Shown one piece after another: positions 22,742-30,233 of a stretch of 30,233 bases of DNA. A model generated the notes under the pieces. It was not told the origin of the DNA. It ran no database searches and saw only the letters and a list, made by a program, of their open reading frames with translations. The position numbers and the translations under genes are program-made. Each line of letters starts with the position of its first letter. Within the stretch, counting starts at the first letter, position 1. Source of the DNA: Anaerolineae bacterium (lineage in GTDB: Bacteria; Chloroflexota; Anaerolineae; Aggregatilineales; Phototrophicaceae); assembly GCA_028284565.1 (NCBI GenBank), contig JANQRM010000007.1, positions 1 through 30,233 of the forward strand, written 5' to 3'.

Positions 22742-23419
22742 ATGGAACTCAAACTATTTTGGCTGATGCTACGCCGTCGCTGGTGGCTCATCTTAATTCC
22801 AGTGGTTGTGGTCGCTGTCATTACCTTGCCAGATTTATTCAATCGTGATGTTACGGTCAGTGGAGGCTTCAACACCACTATCCGCTACAGTGCCGCCCAA
22901 GAGTTCAACCTGCCTAACCGTGATGGAGATTATCAAGATGTCTGGTTGGCATCTGAATTGACCGTCAATGCCTTCACAGATTGGGTACGAAGTAGCAGTT
23001 TTCTCAGTGAAATCGCTCTTGATGTTGGTGAGTCCATCGACCTTAATCAACTCGGAATCGCGGCGGATAATGCTCGAAGTGTGGGTGTGATTTTCCTCAG
23101 CTATCCGAGTGAAGACGGTCTGCAACAAATAGCCGAAACTGCCATCAATGTCTTGGTCAATCGCAATCAAGTCTACTTTCCCCAACTTGGCGGAGAACCT
23201 GCCCAAATCACCTTGTTGGATGAACCCTTGATTACTCTTGCACCCCCGCCCATTGTCAATCGCTTAGAACCGTTTATCCGCATAGGTATTGCTCTCATTG
23301 CTGGATTGATGCTGGCTTTTCTCGTGGAATATATCGATAAAACTATTTACAATCGTGATGACTTGGAATCACAAGGCTTTCAGGTGATTGCCACAATTCC
23401 CAAGTATAAAGACGCATAA
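22742..23419 (+). CDS. Wzz/YveK-type chain-length determinant-like membrane protein
   Basis: 225-aa protein with one N-terminal membrane helix (LILIPVVVVAVITL), an extracytoplasmic middle of about 140 residues and a C-terminal helix (FIRIGIALIAGLMLAFLVEY). The end GFQVIATIPKYKD is typical of Wzz proteins just before the kinase domain they regulate in fusion forms. It would set polysaccharide chain length. No tyrosine kinase domain or gene follows in this window, so it is a stand-alone regulator here. It follows the glycosyltransferase by 74 bp in the same direction, with AGGTGA before the ATG. Confidence 0.82.
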   Translation: MELKLFWLMLRRRWWLILIPVVVVAVITLPDLFNRDVTVSGGFNTTIRYSAAQEFNLPNRDGDYQDVWLASELTVNAFTDWVRSSSFLSEIALDVGESIDLNQLGIAADNARSVGVIFLSYPSEDGLQQIAETAINVLVNRNQVYFPQLGGEPAQITLLDEPLITLAPPPIVNRLEPFIRIGIALIAGLMLAFLVEYIDKTIYNRDDLESQGFQVIATIPKYKDA

Positions 23420-23473
23420 CGCTTATCCTTGTGGTACGGTAAATAGAGAAACAACACCAACAAGGAGATTCCT

Positions 23474-25492
23474 ATGCGGAGATGGTTATTATCACTGTGC
23501 GCTCTATTCATTACGCTTCCCACTTTCGCACAGGTAGAGCTGACGGCTGAGTCATGGGAATTGGCAGATATTGCCTTTTTCTATCCATCCACATGGGACG
23601 AACCCTTCGCACAACAACGCAGTGGCTTTGAAACGCTCACCGTTGCCCAAGCCTTTGGGAATAATCCGCAAGCCCGTCCACCTGCCATCCCCTTCATACA
23701 ATTTACGCTCATTCCCTTTGATGAATCTCCTCCTGATTTAGCTGCGACGCTCCGTGAAGCTGTTTCATTGACAGGGGTATCTGTTGAGGTTGAATTGCGT
23801 CGTACCTTTGTCGGGCAAGAGGGAATCGCAGTAACTGGCTCAAGTGAGGATGGTGTGTTTTATGCAGAGGGGCGTGCTGTCTTCTTGTCGGATAATCAAG
23901 TCTTGCTTATGGTCGGACGAGGAACAACAATCCAACAGGCTAGCTTTTCGACACTTTTTAATGTTGTCGCCAATAGCGTCGTCGCAGGCACAGACTCCGA
24001 ACCAATTGCGAGTACCTACGGAGTCTTATGGCATACAGAACGCTTTCCCGGTGATGGTGAAACAGCCTTCTTGAATCTGCAAGGTCTTTCACTTCATGAT
24101 GAACGATTGTATGCAGTTGATTCAGCAGTTGGCATTGTTGAGTTAGATAGCAAGACAGGGGCGGTCTTGAACATCACGCCCTTCGATTCCAATGCCCAGC
24201 CAACGGACATTGCTGTAAGGAGTGAAGGTAGTTATTTCATTTCGGATACTGAGTGTGCTTGTATCCGTATCTTCGACAACGGAGTATGGCAAGCCCCTAT
24301 TGCTGGATTTGGCGACGAAGCTCCTCTGAACATCGCGCTTGCACCCGATGGCACACTCTATGCCACAGACATTGGTGATAATGGGGTGTTTATTCGTGCA
24401 ATCACAGAGGAGACAGAAAATCAGCTGATCTTTGAAGACCCGCTTTTTGAACAACCTTTGTTAGATGTTGATTCCGGTGGCAATGTCCGCCTGCTAACTC
24501 AAGATGCCAGGATTTTAGCCTTAGAAGGGGTTGGTTTCTCGCCAATTTTGACTCTCGACCCCTTATTCCGCCAAGCAACTGCCTTTACTTTGGGCAATAA
24601 CAACACGTATCTGGTATCGACGGTTGACGAAGGAATCATTCTCTATAACAGTGATGGGATAGAAATTGACCGCTTGGGACGCATTGTCCCCGCATTGCCT
24701 TTAGCAGGGGAAATCGTAAATCCAGCCGATGTCGCTGTTGCGCTTGATAGTACGATTTATTGGGCAGACAGCGATGGCAGTTTCGGCAATGTCACGGCGA
24801 TGAGCCTCCAAATCGAAGGCGGACGTGTCGGGGCAACGACGTTATCATCCGGTGTTCCTGTGCAAGGCGCGCTCAGTGAATTAAGTCCTCAACAAGTCTG
24901 GACATTCGAAGCACAACAAGGCGACATGATTAGTGTCTTAGCTTCTGCAATCGGAGAATTCTCAGAACTTGACCACACACTTCGAATCACAGGTACAGAT
25001 GCCAATGAGTTAGCGTTTAATGACGACCATGAAAGCGACCAGATAAGTAACCCCTCAGACTCCTACATTGAGCGATTATCAATCCCAGCCGACGGCACCT
25101 ACCTTGTGACTGTCGAAAGGGTATTCGGCGACGGAGACTATCTGTTAGGTTTTACCAAAAGCCAAGCCATCGACCTTGAATCAGCCCTGTTAGAAGTAAA
25201 CGGACGAATTTCAGATACCATTATTGCTGAATACTGGACATTTAACGGACGTGCCGGACAAGTCATTACTTTAACCATGCTCAATGTGGATGGGGATTTA
25301 GACACACTCCTCCGTATCCGTGACCAACGTGGGGAAATCCTTATTGAAAATGATGATGCAGATGACCCGGCTTTAGCGCAAGACTCCCAAATCGTTCAAT
25401 TCCGTCTACCACTGAATGGCACTTACACAATCGAAGCCACCCGATTTGATGGCACAGGAGGCTATTCGCTTTTATTGGTTGTGACCTCATGA
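23474..25492 (+). CDS. Secreted protein with beta-propeller-like and two PPC domains
   Basis: 672 aa. A signal peptide (MRRWLLSLCALFITLPTFAQ, cleavage near 20) is followed by a domain of about 150 residues unknown to me. A repetitive region (about 180-440) with an NHL/SMP30-like pattern (ISDTECACIRIFDN, LAPDGTLYATDIGDNGVF) suggests a beta-propeller. Two pre-peptidase C-terminal (PPC) domains follow at about 460-565 and 570-670. Both keep the pattern of an acidic strand and turn (LDHTLRITG and LDTLLRIRD) and GDYLL/GGYSLL endings. PPC domains usually accompany secreted peptidases but no peptidase is seen here. AGGAG is 6 nt before the ATG. It lies 54 bp after the Wzz-like gene and may be in its operon. 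Confidence 0.85.
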   Translation: MRRWLLSLCALFITLPTFAQVELTAESWELADIAFFYPSTWDEPFAQQRSGFETLTVAQAFGNNPQARPPAIPFIQFTLIPFDESPPDLAATLREAVSLTGVSVEVELRRTFVGQEGIAVTGSSEDGVFYAEGRAVFLSDNQVLLMVGRGTTIQQASFSTLFNVVANSVVAGTDSEPIASTYGVLWHTERFPGDGETAFLNLQGLSLHDERLYAVDSAVGIVELDSKTGAVLNITPFDSNAQPTDIAVRSEGSYFISDTECACIRIFDNGVWQAPIAGFGDEAPLNIALAPDGTLYATDIGDNGVFIRAITEETENQLIFEDPLFEQPLLDVDSGGNVRLLTQDARILALEGVGFSPILTLDPLFRQATAFTLGNNNTYLVSTVDEGIILYNSDGIEIDRLGRIVPALPLAGEIVNPADVAVALDSTIYWADSDGSFGNVTAMSLQIEGGRVGATTLSSGVPVQGALSELSPQQVWTFEAQQGDMISVLASAIGEFSELDHTLRITGTDANELAFNDDHESDQISNPSDSYIERLSIPADGTYLVTVERVFGDGDYLLGFTKSQAIDLESALLEVNGRISDTIIAEYWTFNGRAGQVITLTMLNVDGDLDTLLRIRDQRGEILIENDDADDPALAQDSQIVQFRLPLNGTYTIEATRFDGTGGYSLLLVVTS

Positions 25493-25500
25493 CCTAAAAT

Positions 25501-26064
25501 CTAGTTGGCAAATTGTATCCGTTGAATTGCCATTTCAATCCATGTCCGCAGGGCATTTAATTCCATAACATAGGCTTCCATCAGCAATTGGGTATGGGGC
25601 GAAACTGCGCCATGCTCTTCCATTGCCTTACGGATTTCGGATTGATAAAACTCAGTGCCAGTGCCAGCATAATTGACGGAATCCAAATAGTTGCTTAACC
25701 AAGCCAAGACCTCATCTTTCGTCAAGCGTTTTTCCATAAACTGAAACCGAAGTAGATTTATCTCTCGTTGCTCATAATAGGGACGCATCTTAGGAGCAAT
25801 CCGCAACCAATCATCCAAAATTGTCGCACCAGCATCCGTTAAGGTATAGACTTTACGCGGACGGGTTTCATATTCAATTTCAAGGTCGCCGATAATCAAA
25901 TCTTGTTTCTCTAATCGCTTCAACATCGGATAAATAGAACCCGGACTTGCGCTCCAGCTATACGCATCATCATCAAATGAACTCACAATATCGTAGCCTG
26001 ATTGCGGTTGCAAGCTAATCAGGCCGAGGACAATATATTCGAGTGTGGTTAAATCTCTTGCCAT
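25501..26064 (-). CDS. PadR-family transcriptional regulator
   Basis: 187-aa PadR regulator. The N-terminal winged helix (about 7-80) carries LEYIVLGLISLQPQSGYDI, SPGSIYPMLKRLEKQDLI and RKVYTLTDAGATIL. The C-terminal half (about 95-185) is the helical dimerisation domain with a long helix ending ALRTWIEMAIQRIQFAN. PadR proteins repress genes for stress or transport and often their own gene. It is divergent from the receiver/monooxygenase operon, with about 180 bp between the starts full of repeated motifs, so it probably controls both. The effector is unknown. It converges on the PPC gene with only 8 bp between them. Confidence 0.92.
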   Translation of the reverse strand: MARDLTTLEYIVLGLISLQPQSGYDIVSSFDDDAYSWSASPGSIYPMLKRLEKQDLIIGDLEIEYETRPRKVYTLTDAGATILDDWLRIAPKMRPYYEQREINLLRFQFMEKRLTKDEVLAWLSNYLDSVNYAGTGTEFYQSEIRKAMEEHGAVSPHTQLLMEAYVMELNALRTWIEMAIQRIQFAN

Positions 26065-26158
26065 ATCAATTCGCTTCGTATTATTTCATTTCGATATATA
26101 AGATTATAGCCGTTTTCCGGTTTTTTGACTAGATTTATTAGATTTTTACACTTTTTTC

Positions 26159-26187
26159 TTGACAATTTAGCTAATTTCGATTATTTT
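26159..26187 (+). promoter_or_regulatory. Promoter of the receiver/monooxygenase operon
   Basis: TTGACA (26159-26164) is a perfect -35. TATTTT (26182-26187) follows after 17 bp as a fair -10. The predicted start is near 26194. Confidence 0.6.
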
Positions 26188-26189
26188 AA

Positions 26190-26202
26190 TTACGAAACGT
26201 AA
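26190..26202. promoter_or_regulatory. Candidate operator TTACGAAACGTAA
   Basis: A 13-bp inverted repeat, TTACG-AAA-CGTAA, sits on the predicted transcript start of the receiver/monooxygenase operon, the position of a repressor operator. The divergent PadR regulator is the obvious candidate ligand. Confidence 0.55.
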
Positions 26203-26247
26203 TAAGTCAATTCGATATACTACGGTGCGACTGAATTGGGGAGTATC

Positions 26248-26598
26248 ATGAAACAAGAAATCTTAATCATCACCAATAATCAATTGAGTAGTTTGCCATA
26301 CACAGTAGGATTGGCTGGGGATGGCTACAACATTATCGAAATCTCAACCTTTGAAATGGCGCGTATCCGTTTCAAAGCAGGGATGATTCCGCATCTCATC
26401 ATCATTGATAACCAATCGTATGATGATTTGTCCGAATTTATCCACGATATGCATCTAACCTATGGGCGAGGGGCGATTCCAATTGTAGTCGTGGGCGCAC
26501 CCTTAACCCAAGGCTTTGTTGTCGGAGCAAACTATTTCATACCGCGCCCTGTTTCAATCGACAATATGCGAGATACCGTCGAAGCATATACAGCATAG
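26248..26598 (+). CDS. Degenerate receiver-domain protein
   Basis: 116-aa single-domain protein with the response-regulator receiver pattern. ILIITNNQ replaces the usual acidic-pair strand; IIIDNQS holds the candidate phosphoacceptor Asp; VVVGAPLTQG and IPRPVSIDNMRD correspond to the later strands. The acidic pair is gone (TNN instead of DD), and Arg stands where Lys is normal (IPRP for TKP). Phosphorylation is therefore doubtful and a pseudo-receiver role is likely. GGGGAG is 4-5 nt before the ATG at 26248; a TTG at 26236 overlaps the SD. It is 12 bp before the monooxygenase gene, so the two are co-transcribed. Confidence 0.78.
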   Translation: MKQEILIITNNQLSSLPYTVGLAGDGYNIIEISTFEMARIRFKAGMIPHLIIIDNQSYDDLSEFIHDMHLTYGRGAIPIVVVGAPLTQGFVVGANYFIPRPVSIDNMRDTVEAYTA

Positions 26599-26610
26599 GA
26601 GTAGTGACAA

Positions 26611-28005
26611 GTGACCCAATATTCACACGCGATAGTCATCGGTGGAAGCATGGCAGGGCTTCTAGCCGCAAGAGCCTTAAGCGATACCTTTGATAAAGTA
26701 TCAATCATTGAGCGAGACACGTTGCCAGAAAATCCCGATTTTCGTAAAGGTGTTCCACAAGCGCATCATCTGCACACGCTCTTAGCACAAGGCGAAACCG
26801 TATTAAGTGAGTTTTTCCCTAATATTACGCAAGAGATGGAAGAGTTGGGTGCGCTCTATATGCGCTGGGGAATTGATACGCCGACTTTGACCTCCAAGGG
26901 TTGGGTCAAACGCTTCGATAGTGGAATTGCCAGCCATACCATCACCCGTATCAAGTTAGAGTGGTTGGTCCGTCAGCGAGTCGGTCAATTACATAATGTC
27001 GAGTTCTGTTCTCAGATACAAGTGGAATCTCTCATTGCTGATGATAAACAATCAAAAGTAATCGGAATGAACATTCGCTCACGTCGGACACAAGAGACAG
27101 ATAGCCTGTATGCTGACTTGGTGGTCGATGCCAGTGGGCGTAGCTCTAAAGCTCCTGAATGGCTGAAATCGCTCGGCTATGATGAGCCGGCAGAAACGAT
27201 CATTAATCCCAATTTAGGCTATGCCACCCGCTGGTTTAAAAAGCCCGATGATATTTCCTATGATTGGAAAGCGATTGTCATCCAAGCACGTCCACAAGAG
27301 GGCTTACATCGGGGTGGGGGAGCAATGGTTATGGAAGACAACCAAGTAATCGTCACACTCGCAGGTGTAAATAAAGACTACCCCCCAACGGATGAAACGG
27401 AATTTCTCGAATTTGCCAAAAGTTTAGCCTCACCTGTTTTGTACGATTTGATGCTTGAACTCGAACCCACCTCAGCAATTTCGAGTTATCGTCGCACTTC
27501 CAATCGACAGCTTCATTATGAAAAGCTCTCGCGTCTGCCAGAAAACTTTATTGTGATGGGGGATGCCGCCTGTGCTTTTAATCCGATTTATGGACAGGGG
27601 ATGACTATTGCCAGCTTAGAAGCCAAAGCACTCAACCAGATGTTACGAATTTACACGGACATGACAAAGCTCGACGGTTTATCAAAGGCTTTCCAGAAAC
27701 GATTGGCAGAGGTCGTTCAAGACGCATGGATTATGGCAACGGGCGAAGACTTGCGCTTCCCAGAGACAGAAGGGTCAAAACCCAATATCATTGACCGACT
27801 GACTCAGAAGTATGTAGATGTGATGATTCCCGCATTCACAGAGGATGAAGTACTAGCAGCCGCCTTCCTCAAGACGATGAATCTCACAATATCACCGATA
27901 GCCCTCATGAATCCACGTTTGTTGGGGCGAGTGATTAAATTCCACTTGTCTCGGAAACAAGCAGATAATGTTGCAGATGTACCCTTCCAACTGATGGCAA
28001 ATTAA
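26611..28005 (+). CDS. FAD-dependent monooxygenase
   Basis: 464-aa flavin monooxygenase (UbiH/PHBH-like fold). The FAD ADP-binding site is VIGGSMAGLLAARALS (about residues 9-24) with the conserved Glu in SIIERDTLPE. DLVVDASGRSSKAPEWL is the second motif, and MGDAACAFNPIYGQGMTIAS is the GD motif that contacts the flavin. The fold matches bacterial small-molecule hydroxylases and epoxidases; no substrate can be named. The start is GTG at 26611 with AGGAG about 8 nt upstream, beginning inside the previous stop codon. It is cotranscribed with the degenerate receiver and probably repressed by PadR. There is no NAD(P)H site beyond the usual DG motif. Confidence 0.9.
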   Translation: MTQYSHAIVIGGSMAGLLAARALSDTFDKVSIIERDTLPENPDFRKGVPQAHHLHTLLAQGETVLSEFFPNITQEMEELGALYMRWGIDTPTLTSKGWVKRFDSGIASHTITRIKLEWLVRQRVGQLHNVEFCSQIQVESLIADDKQSKVIGMNIRSRRTQETDSLYADLVVDASGRSSKAPEWLKSLGYDEPAETIINPNLGYATRWFKKPDDISYDWKAIVIQARPQEGLHRGGGAMVMEDNQVIVTLAGVNKDYPPTDETEFLEFAKSLASPVLYDLMLELEPTSAISSYRRTSNRQLHYEKLSRLPENFIVMGDAACAFNPIYGQGMTIASLEAKALNQMLRIYTDMTKLDGLSKAFQKRLAEVVQDAWIMATGEDLRFPETEGSKPNIIDRLTQKYVDVMIPAFTEDEVLAAAFLKTMNLTISPIALMNPRLLGRVIKFHLSRKQADNVADVPFQLMAN

Positions 28006-28028
28006 TGAACGAATAGGGTAGGGTCTTC

Positions 28029-28325
28029 CTATCCTGCTTCTCCTTCAGCAATCGGTTGTTTGTCACGCATTTCATTGTTATGGAAATAAACGGCAATTGC
28101 TAGTGTCCCGATACTAAAGACACTCCCAAGGATCACACTCACGAGAATCGCTTGCACAACCGAATTCCCTTGCGCGAAGGACATCATCATCATCGACACA
28201 ATACTGCCAAAGACTCCACCTCCCGCGATGATACTAATCGGCAACCATTCCCGCCGCACCGCCAGATACATCCCAATGAGAATAATGGCAAAAATGGCGA
28301 AAAAGAGTAAGGCACTACCTTGCAT
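28029..28325 (-). CDS. Small three-helix membrane protein
   Basis: 98-aa hydrophobic protein with three predicted helices (about 5-23, 30-50, 58-82) and a short charged tail, HNNEMRDKQPIAEGEAG. I recognise no family. AAGGAG lies 8 nt before the ATG and overlaps the stop codon of the upstream KynB-like gene (12 bp gap), so the two are one operon. A membrane role linked to the hydrolase, such as transport or anchoring, is possible but unsupported. Confidence 0.82.
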   Translation of the reverse strand: MQGSALLFFAIFAIILIGMYLAVRREWLPISIIAGGGVFGSIVSMMMMSFAQGNSVVQAILVSVILGSVFSIGTLAIAVYFHNNEMRDKQPIAEGEAG

Positions 28326-28337
28326 AATGTCTGCTCC

Positions 28338-28967
28338 TTAATGATCTAATGTTCGTAAAACAGCACGGACAGGCGACCCACAAGCGAGGTCGAGTTTAAG
28401 GGGTAAAGCGATGAGTTCATAATCCCCATCTGGCACATCTTTTAGCATCAATTGTTCCAAATTCACGATTCCATGTCGATAAAGCGCATGATGGCAGGGC
28501 AAATCTTTGCTATCAAACGCATCTACCGAAGGAGAATCCAACCCAATTAACCGAAAATTCATCCCAGCTAACCAATCAATCAACTCCACACTGAGATAGG
28601 GTATGGTCTCTGCCCACTGGTTATCCGGCAAATCACTAACATGACTATGTATTAACAAGCGTTCTGCACCCACCAAATCCACATGCGAAAAATCTTCTGG
28701 GATTAATGCGCCATCTCGTTTATCAACCGTCACGACTTTTGCCCGTCCAGCATACGCATCCAGAGGCATCGTAGCAGGGTGATCACCCTCAACTTGGTAG
28801 TGAAAGTACGCATCGGCATGAGTACCCGTGTGTGCGCTCATCGTCAAGGTCATCAGATTCACACTATCTCCATTCACCAATTGCAAGATCGGCTCGACAG
28901 AATAAGGCGTGTCTCCTTCCCAAACCTGCAATGATGGCGATATAGTGCGGGTAATGTCGTAAATCAT
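28338..28967 (-). CDS. kynB: Kynurenine formamidase-like cyclase family hydrolase
   Basis: 209-aa metal-dependent hydrolase of the cyclase/KynB family. The metal-binding motif H-T-G-T-H-x-D-x3-H is at H46, H50, D52 and H56. DITRTISPSLQVWEGDTP at the start and GLDSPSVDAFDSKDLPCHHAL near residues 140-160 are the other signatures of arylformamidase (EC 3.5.1.9), which hydrolyses N-formylkynurenine to kynurenine in tryptophan breakdown. No other kynurenine-pathway gene is in the window, so the gene may act on a different amide or lactone. It is followed 12 bp later by the small membrane protein. Confidence 0.85.
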   Translation of the reverse strand: MIYDITRTISPSLQVWEGDTPYSVEPILQLVNGDSVNLMTLTMSAHTGTHADAYFHYQVEGDHPATMPLDAYAGRAKVVTVDKRDGALIPEDFSHVDLVGAERLLIHSHVSDLPDNQWAETIPYLSVELIDWLAGMNFRLIGLDSPSVDAFDSKDLPCHHALYRHGIVNLEQLMLKDVPDGDYELIALPLKLDLACGSPVRAVLRTLDH

Positions 28968-29110
28968 GACCTACAGAATCATCCGTGAATCTATCCCGTA
29001 CAGTGTAACAGAAAACCCCGTTACTCAACCCTTAATGATGCGATTTCCTAACAAATCTTTGCAGTGACTAAACAACACCAATGTAGTCGTAAAATGCGGT
29101 TCAGTGGTAT

Positions 29111-29128
29111 ACAATCCACACGGATTGT
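29111..29128. promoter_or_regulatory. Inverted repeat before the pullulanase-like gene
   Basis: ACAATCC (29111-29117) and GGATTGT (29122-29128) form a perfect 7-bp inverted repeat around ACAC, 20 bp before the pullulanase-like ATG. It overlaps the TATACAAT that could be the -10 box. It is a candidate operator. Confidence 0.45.
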
Positions 29129-29148
29129 GGTAGAGATGATTGGATAGA

Positions 29149-30233
29149 ATGATGCGCTTCCTACGTTTATTAGTTCTTGTAATACTCTTAATTGGCATAT
29201 CAACCGTATTTGGTCAAGAAAACCCAGATGGCTTCCCAGACCCCGATACGGTCACCATTGCGGGGACGATACAAAGTCAACTCGGCTGTGGAGAGAATTG
29301 GCAACCTCCCTGCGGAAATACCATGCTCACCTACGATCCCGAACAAGACCTCTGGCTTGGCAGTTTCGACCTAGAAGTCGGCAATTACGAATATAAAGTC
29401 GCACTCAATGGTGGCTGGGATGAAAACTATGGCTTAAATGCTGAAGCAGGCGGACCCAACATCCCGCTCGAAGTTGCCGAAGCTATGACCGTGACCTTTA
29501 CCTATGACCACAAGACAGGTGTTGTCTCGGATAGTGTTGGCACTGCAGACATGCCGACTGTCCCTGAGGATACAAATGTAGAAGCTGTGATTCCTGATCT
29601 AGTCAACATCCCCGGAACAATTCAACCCGAAATCGGCTGTCCCGGACCATGGCAACCCGATTGTCTGGACACAGCCCTAGATTATGATGAAACAGGCGAC
29701 GTCTTCCTACGCACATTTGATATGCCCGCTGGAGGTTATGAATACAAAGTCGCCATCAATGGCAGTTGGGCAGAAAATTATGGCGCATTCGCCGACCAAG
29801 ATGGACCCAACATCATCCTCAACGTGCCAGAAGACCAATTTATAACCTTCATCTACGACCACAAAACCAACTGGATTTCTGATGATGTCCGTCACCTCAT
29901 TGTCACTGCACCCGGCGACTTCCAAGATGAACTCGGTTGTTCAGGCGATTGGCAACCGGAATGCATGAGATCGTGGCTCCAAGATGTCGATGGAGATGGA
30001 ATCTACAGCTTTACTACGAGTGACATCCCCGCAGGTGATTATGAAGTCAAAGTCTCAATCAATCGCTCGTGGGATGAAAATTACGGCGCAAATGGTGAAC
30101 CCGACGGCGCAAATATTCCTTTCTCCGTTCCCGAAGACGGCACACCCGTCACCTTTATCTTTGACCCCAGTGTCAGTGCTTTAGTGGTGAGTGCAGGTGG
30201 AGCAGGCGTGTCTGAATCCAACTTGCGAGAAGC
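29149..30233 (+). CDS. N-terminal part of a secreted pullulanase-like protein with three X25 domains (partial)
   Basis: Open from ATG 29149 (or ATG 29152) past the window end, at least 361 codons, so the C-terminus is not seen. A signal peptide, MMRFLRLLVLVILLIGISTV then FGQ, is followed by three copies of an X25-type (pullulanase N-terminal) module of about 95 residues. They start near residues 36, 154 and 253 and end near 127, 247 and 347. Each has the features P/AGTIQ or PGDFQ, LGC, W-Q-P-x-C, a GxYEYKVA or YEVKVS strand, W-x-E-N-Y-G, GxNI and a hydrophobic TFxYD strand. The last visible residues, SESNLRE, resemble the segment before the pullulanase catalytic part, so a GH13 enzyme cleaving alpha-1,6 links in branched glucans is expected beyond the window. 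Confidence 0.85.
   Translation, partial: MMRFLRLLVLVILLIGISTVFGQENPDGFPDPDTVTIAGTIQSQLGCGENWQPPCGNTMLTYDPEQDLWLGSFDLEVGNYEYKVALNGGWDENYGLNAEAGGPNIPLEVAEAMTVTFTYDHKTGVVSDSVGTADMPTVPEDTNVEAVIPDLVNIPGTIQPEIGCPGPWQPDCLDTALDYDETGDVFLRTFDMPAGGYEYKVAINGSWAENYGAFADQDGPNIILNVPEDQFITFIYDHKTNWISDDVRHLIVTAPGDFQDELGCSGDWQPECMRSWLQDVDGDGIYSFTTSDIPAGDYEVKVSINRSWDENYGANGEPDGANIPFSVPEDGTPVTFIFDPSVSALVVSAGGAGVSESNLRE

Larger units (their letters stand above)
26089..26219. promoter_or_regulatory. Repeated TTCGATATA motif in the PadR intergenic region
   Basis: TTTCGATATA (26089-26098) and ATTCGATATA (26210-26219) recur, with TTTCGATTAT at about 26175-26184 as a third, weaker copy. A related AATTGATATGG lies beside the padR start on the minus strand. 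These are candidate binding sites for the divergent PadR-type regulator. Neither copy is a perfect palindrome. Confidence 0.45.

Noticed and set aside
28000..28040. Hairpin GGGTAGG/CCTATCC between the monooxygenase and the small membrane protein genes
   Set aside because: There is no T tract on either strand, and the minus-strand pairing has a mismatch, so it is not a credible terminator.

Overview
The window reads as chromosomal DNA of moderate, somewhat AT-leaning composition from a free-living bacterium, most probably a Chloroflexota (Anaerolineae-like) lineage. That placement is inference from gene style: a TgpA-like transglutaminase with a Thr/Pro-rich stalk, a C-terminally extended TrmB, an ABC-2 permease fused to a SpoIIM-like domain, an unusually long Lgt, and many small PadR, GNAT and CBS genes. 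There is no phage, insertion sequence or CRISPR array. Most genes sit in short operons with good Shine-Dalgarno (SD) sites and simple hairpin/T-tract terminators.

Layout. 1-4450: divergent NarL-type response regulator and GAF histidine kinase, two CBS-pair proteins, tRNA m7G methyltransferase (trmB) and, facing it, RNase P RNA (rnpB). 4450-9371: transglutaminase, NUDIX hydrolase, DUF952 protein, GNAT acetyltransferase, SufE. 9394-10543: a thiosulfate sulfurtransferase preceded by a transcription-attenuation leader. 10641-13244: an MFS exporter behind its own short leader ORF, an SDR oxidoreductase, and a 50-aa gene with its own promoter and terminator. 13302-16971: lipoprotein-related block (a lipoprotein, lspA, lgt) with a CDP-alcohol phosphatidyltransferase, a GNAT protein and tRNA-Pro(CGG). 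17098-20587: ABC exporter ATPase plus permease/SpoIIM fusion, facing a frameshifted membrane-protein gene. 20721-25492: methyltransferase, GT4 glycosyltransferase, Wzz-like protein and a secreted PPC-domain protein (envelope polysaccharide flavour). 25501-28967: PadR regulator divergent from a degenerate receiver/FAD monooxygenase pair, then a KynB-like hydrolase with a small membrane protein. 29149-end: start of a secreted pullulanase-like protein with three X25 domains.

The most interesting discovery is at 10338-10513 on the minus strand. A promoter (TTGTCG, 17-bp spacer, TAGAGT with an extended -10) places the transcript start at or one base before the ATG of a 23-codon ORF containing Cys-Cys-Met-Cys-Cys. 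A terminator hairpin with a U tract follows, and then the sulfurtransferase and sufE. Segments that can pair alternately (1:2, 2:4, 3:4) give a classical attenuation layout, apparently sensing cysteine (possibly also methionine) and controlling sulfur-transfer genes.

A second leader lies just beyond it on the opposite strand. A 15-codon GTG ORF (10641-10688) with an excellent SD contains an 8-nt stretch perfectly complementary to the SD of the MFS exporter, as expected for drug-induced translational attenuation. Both leader ORFs are shorter than usual gene-calling limits.
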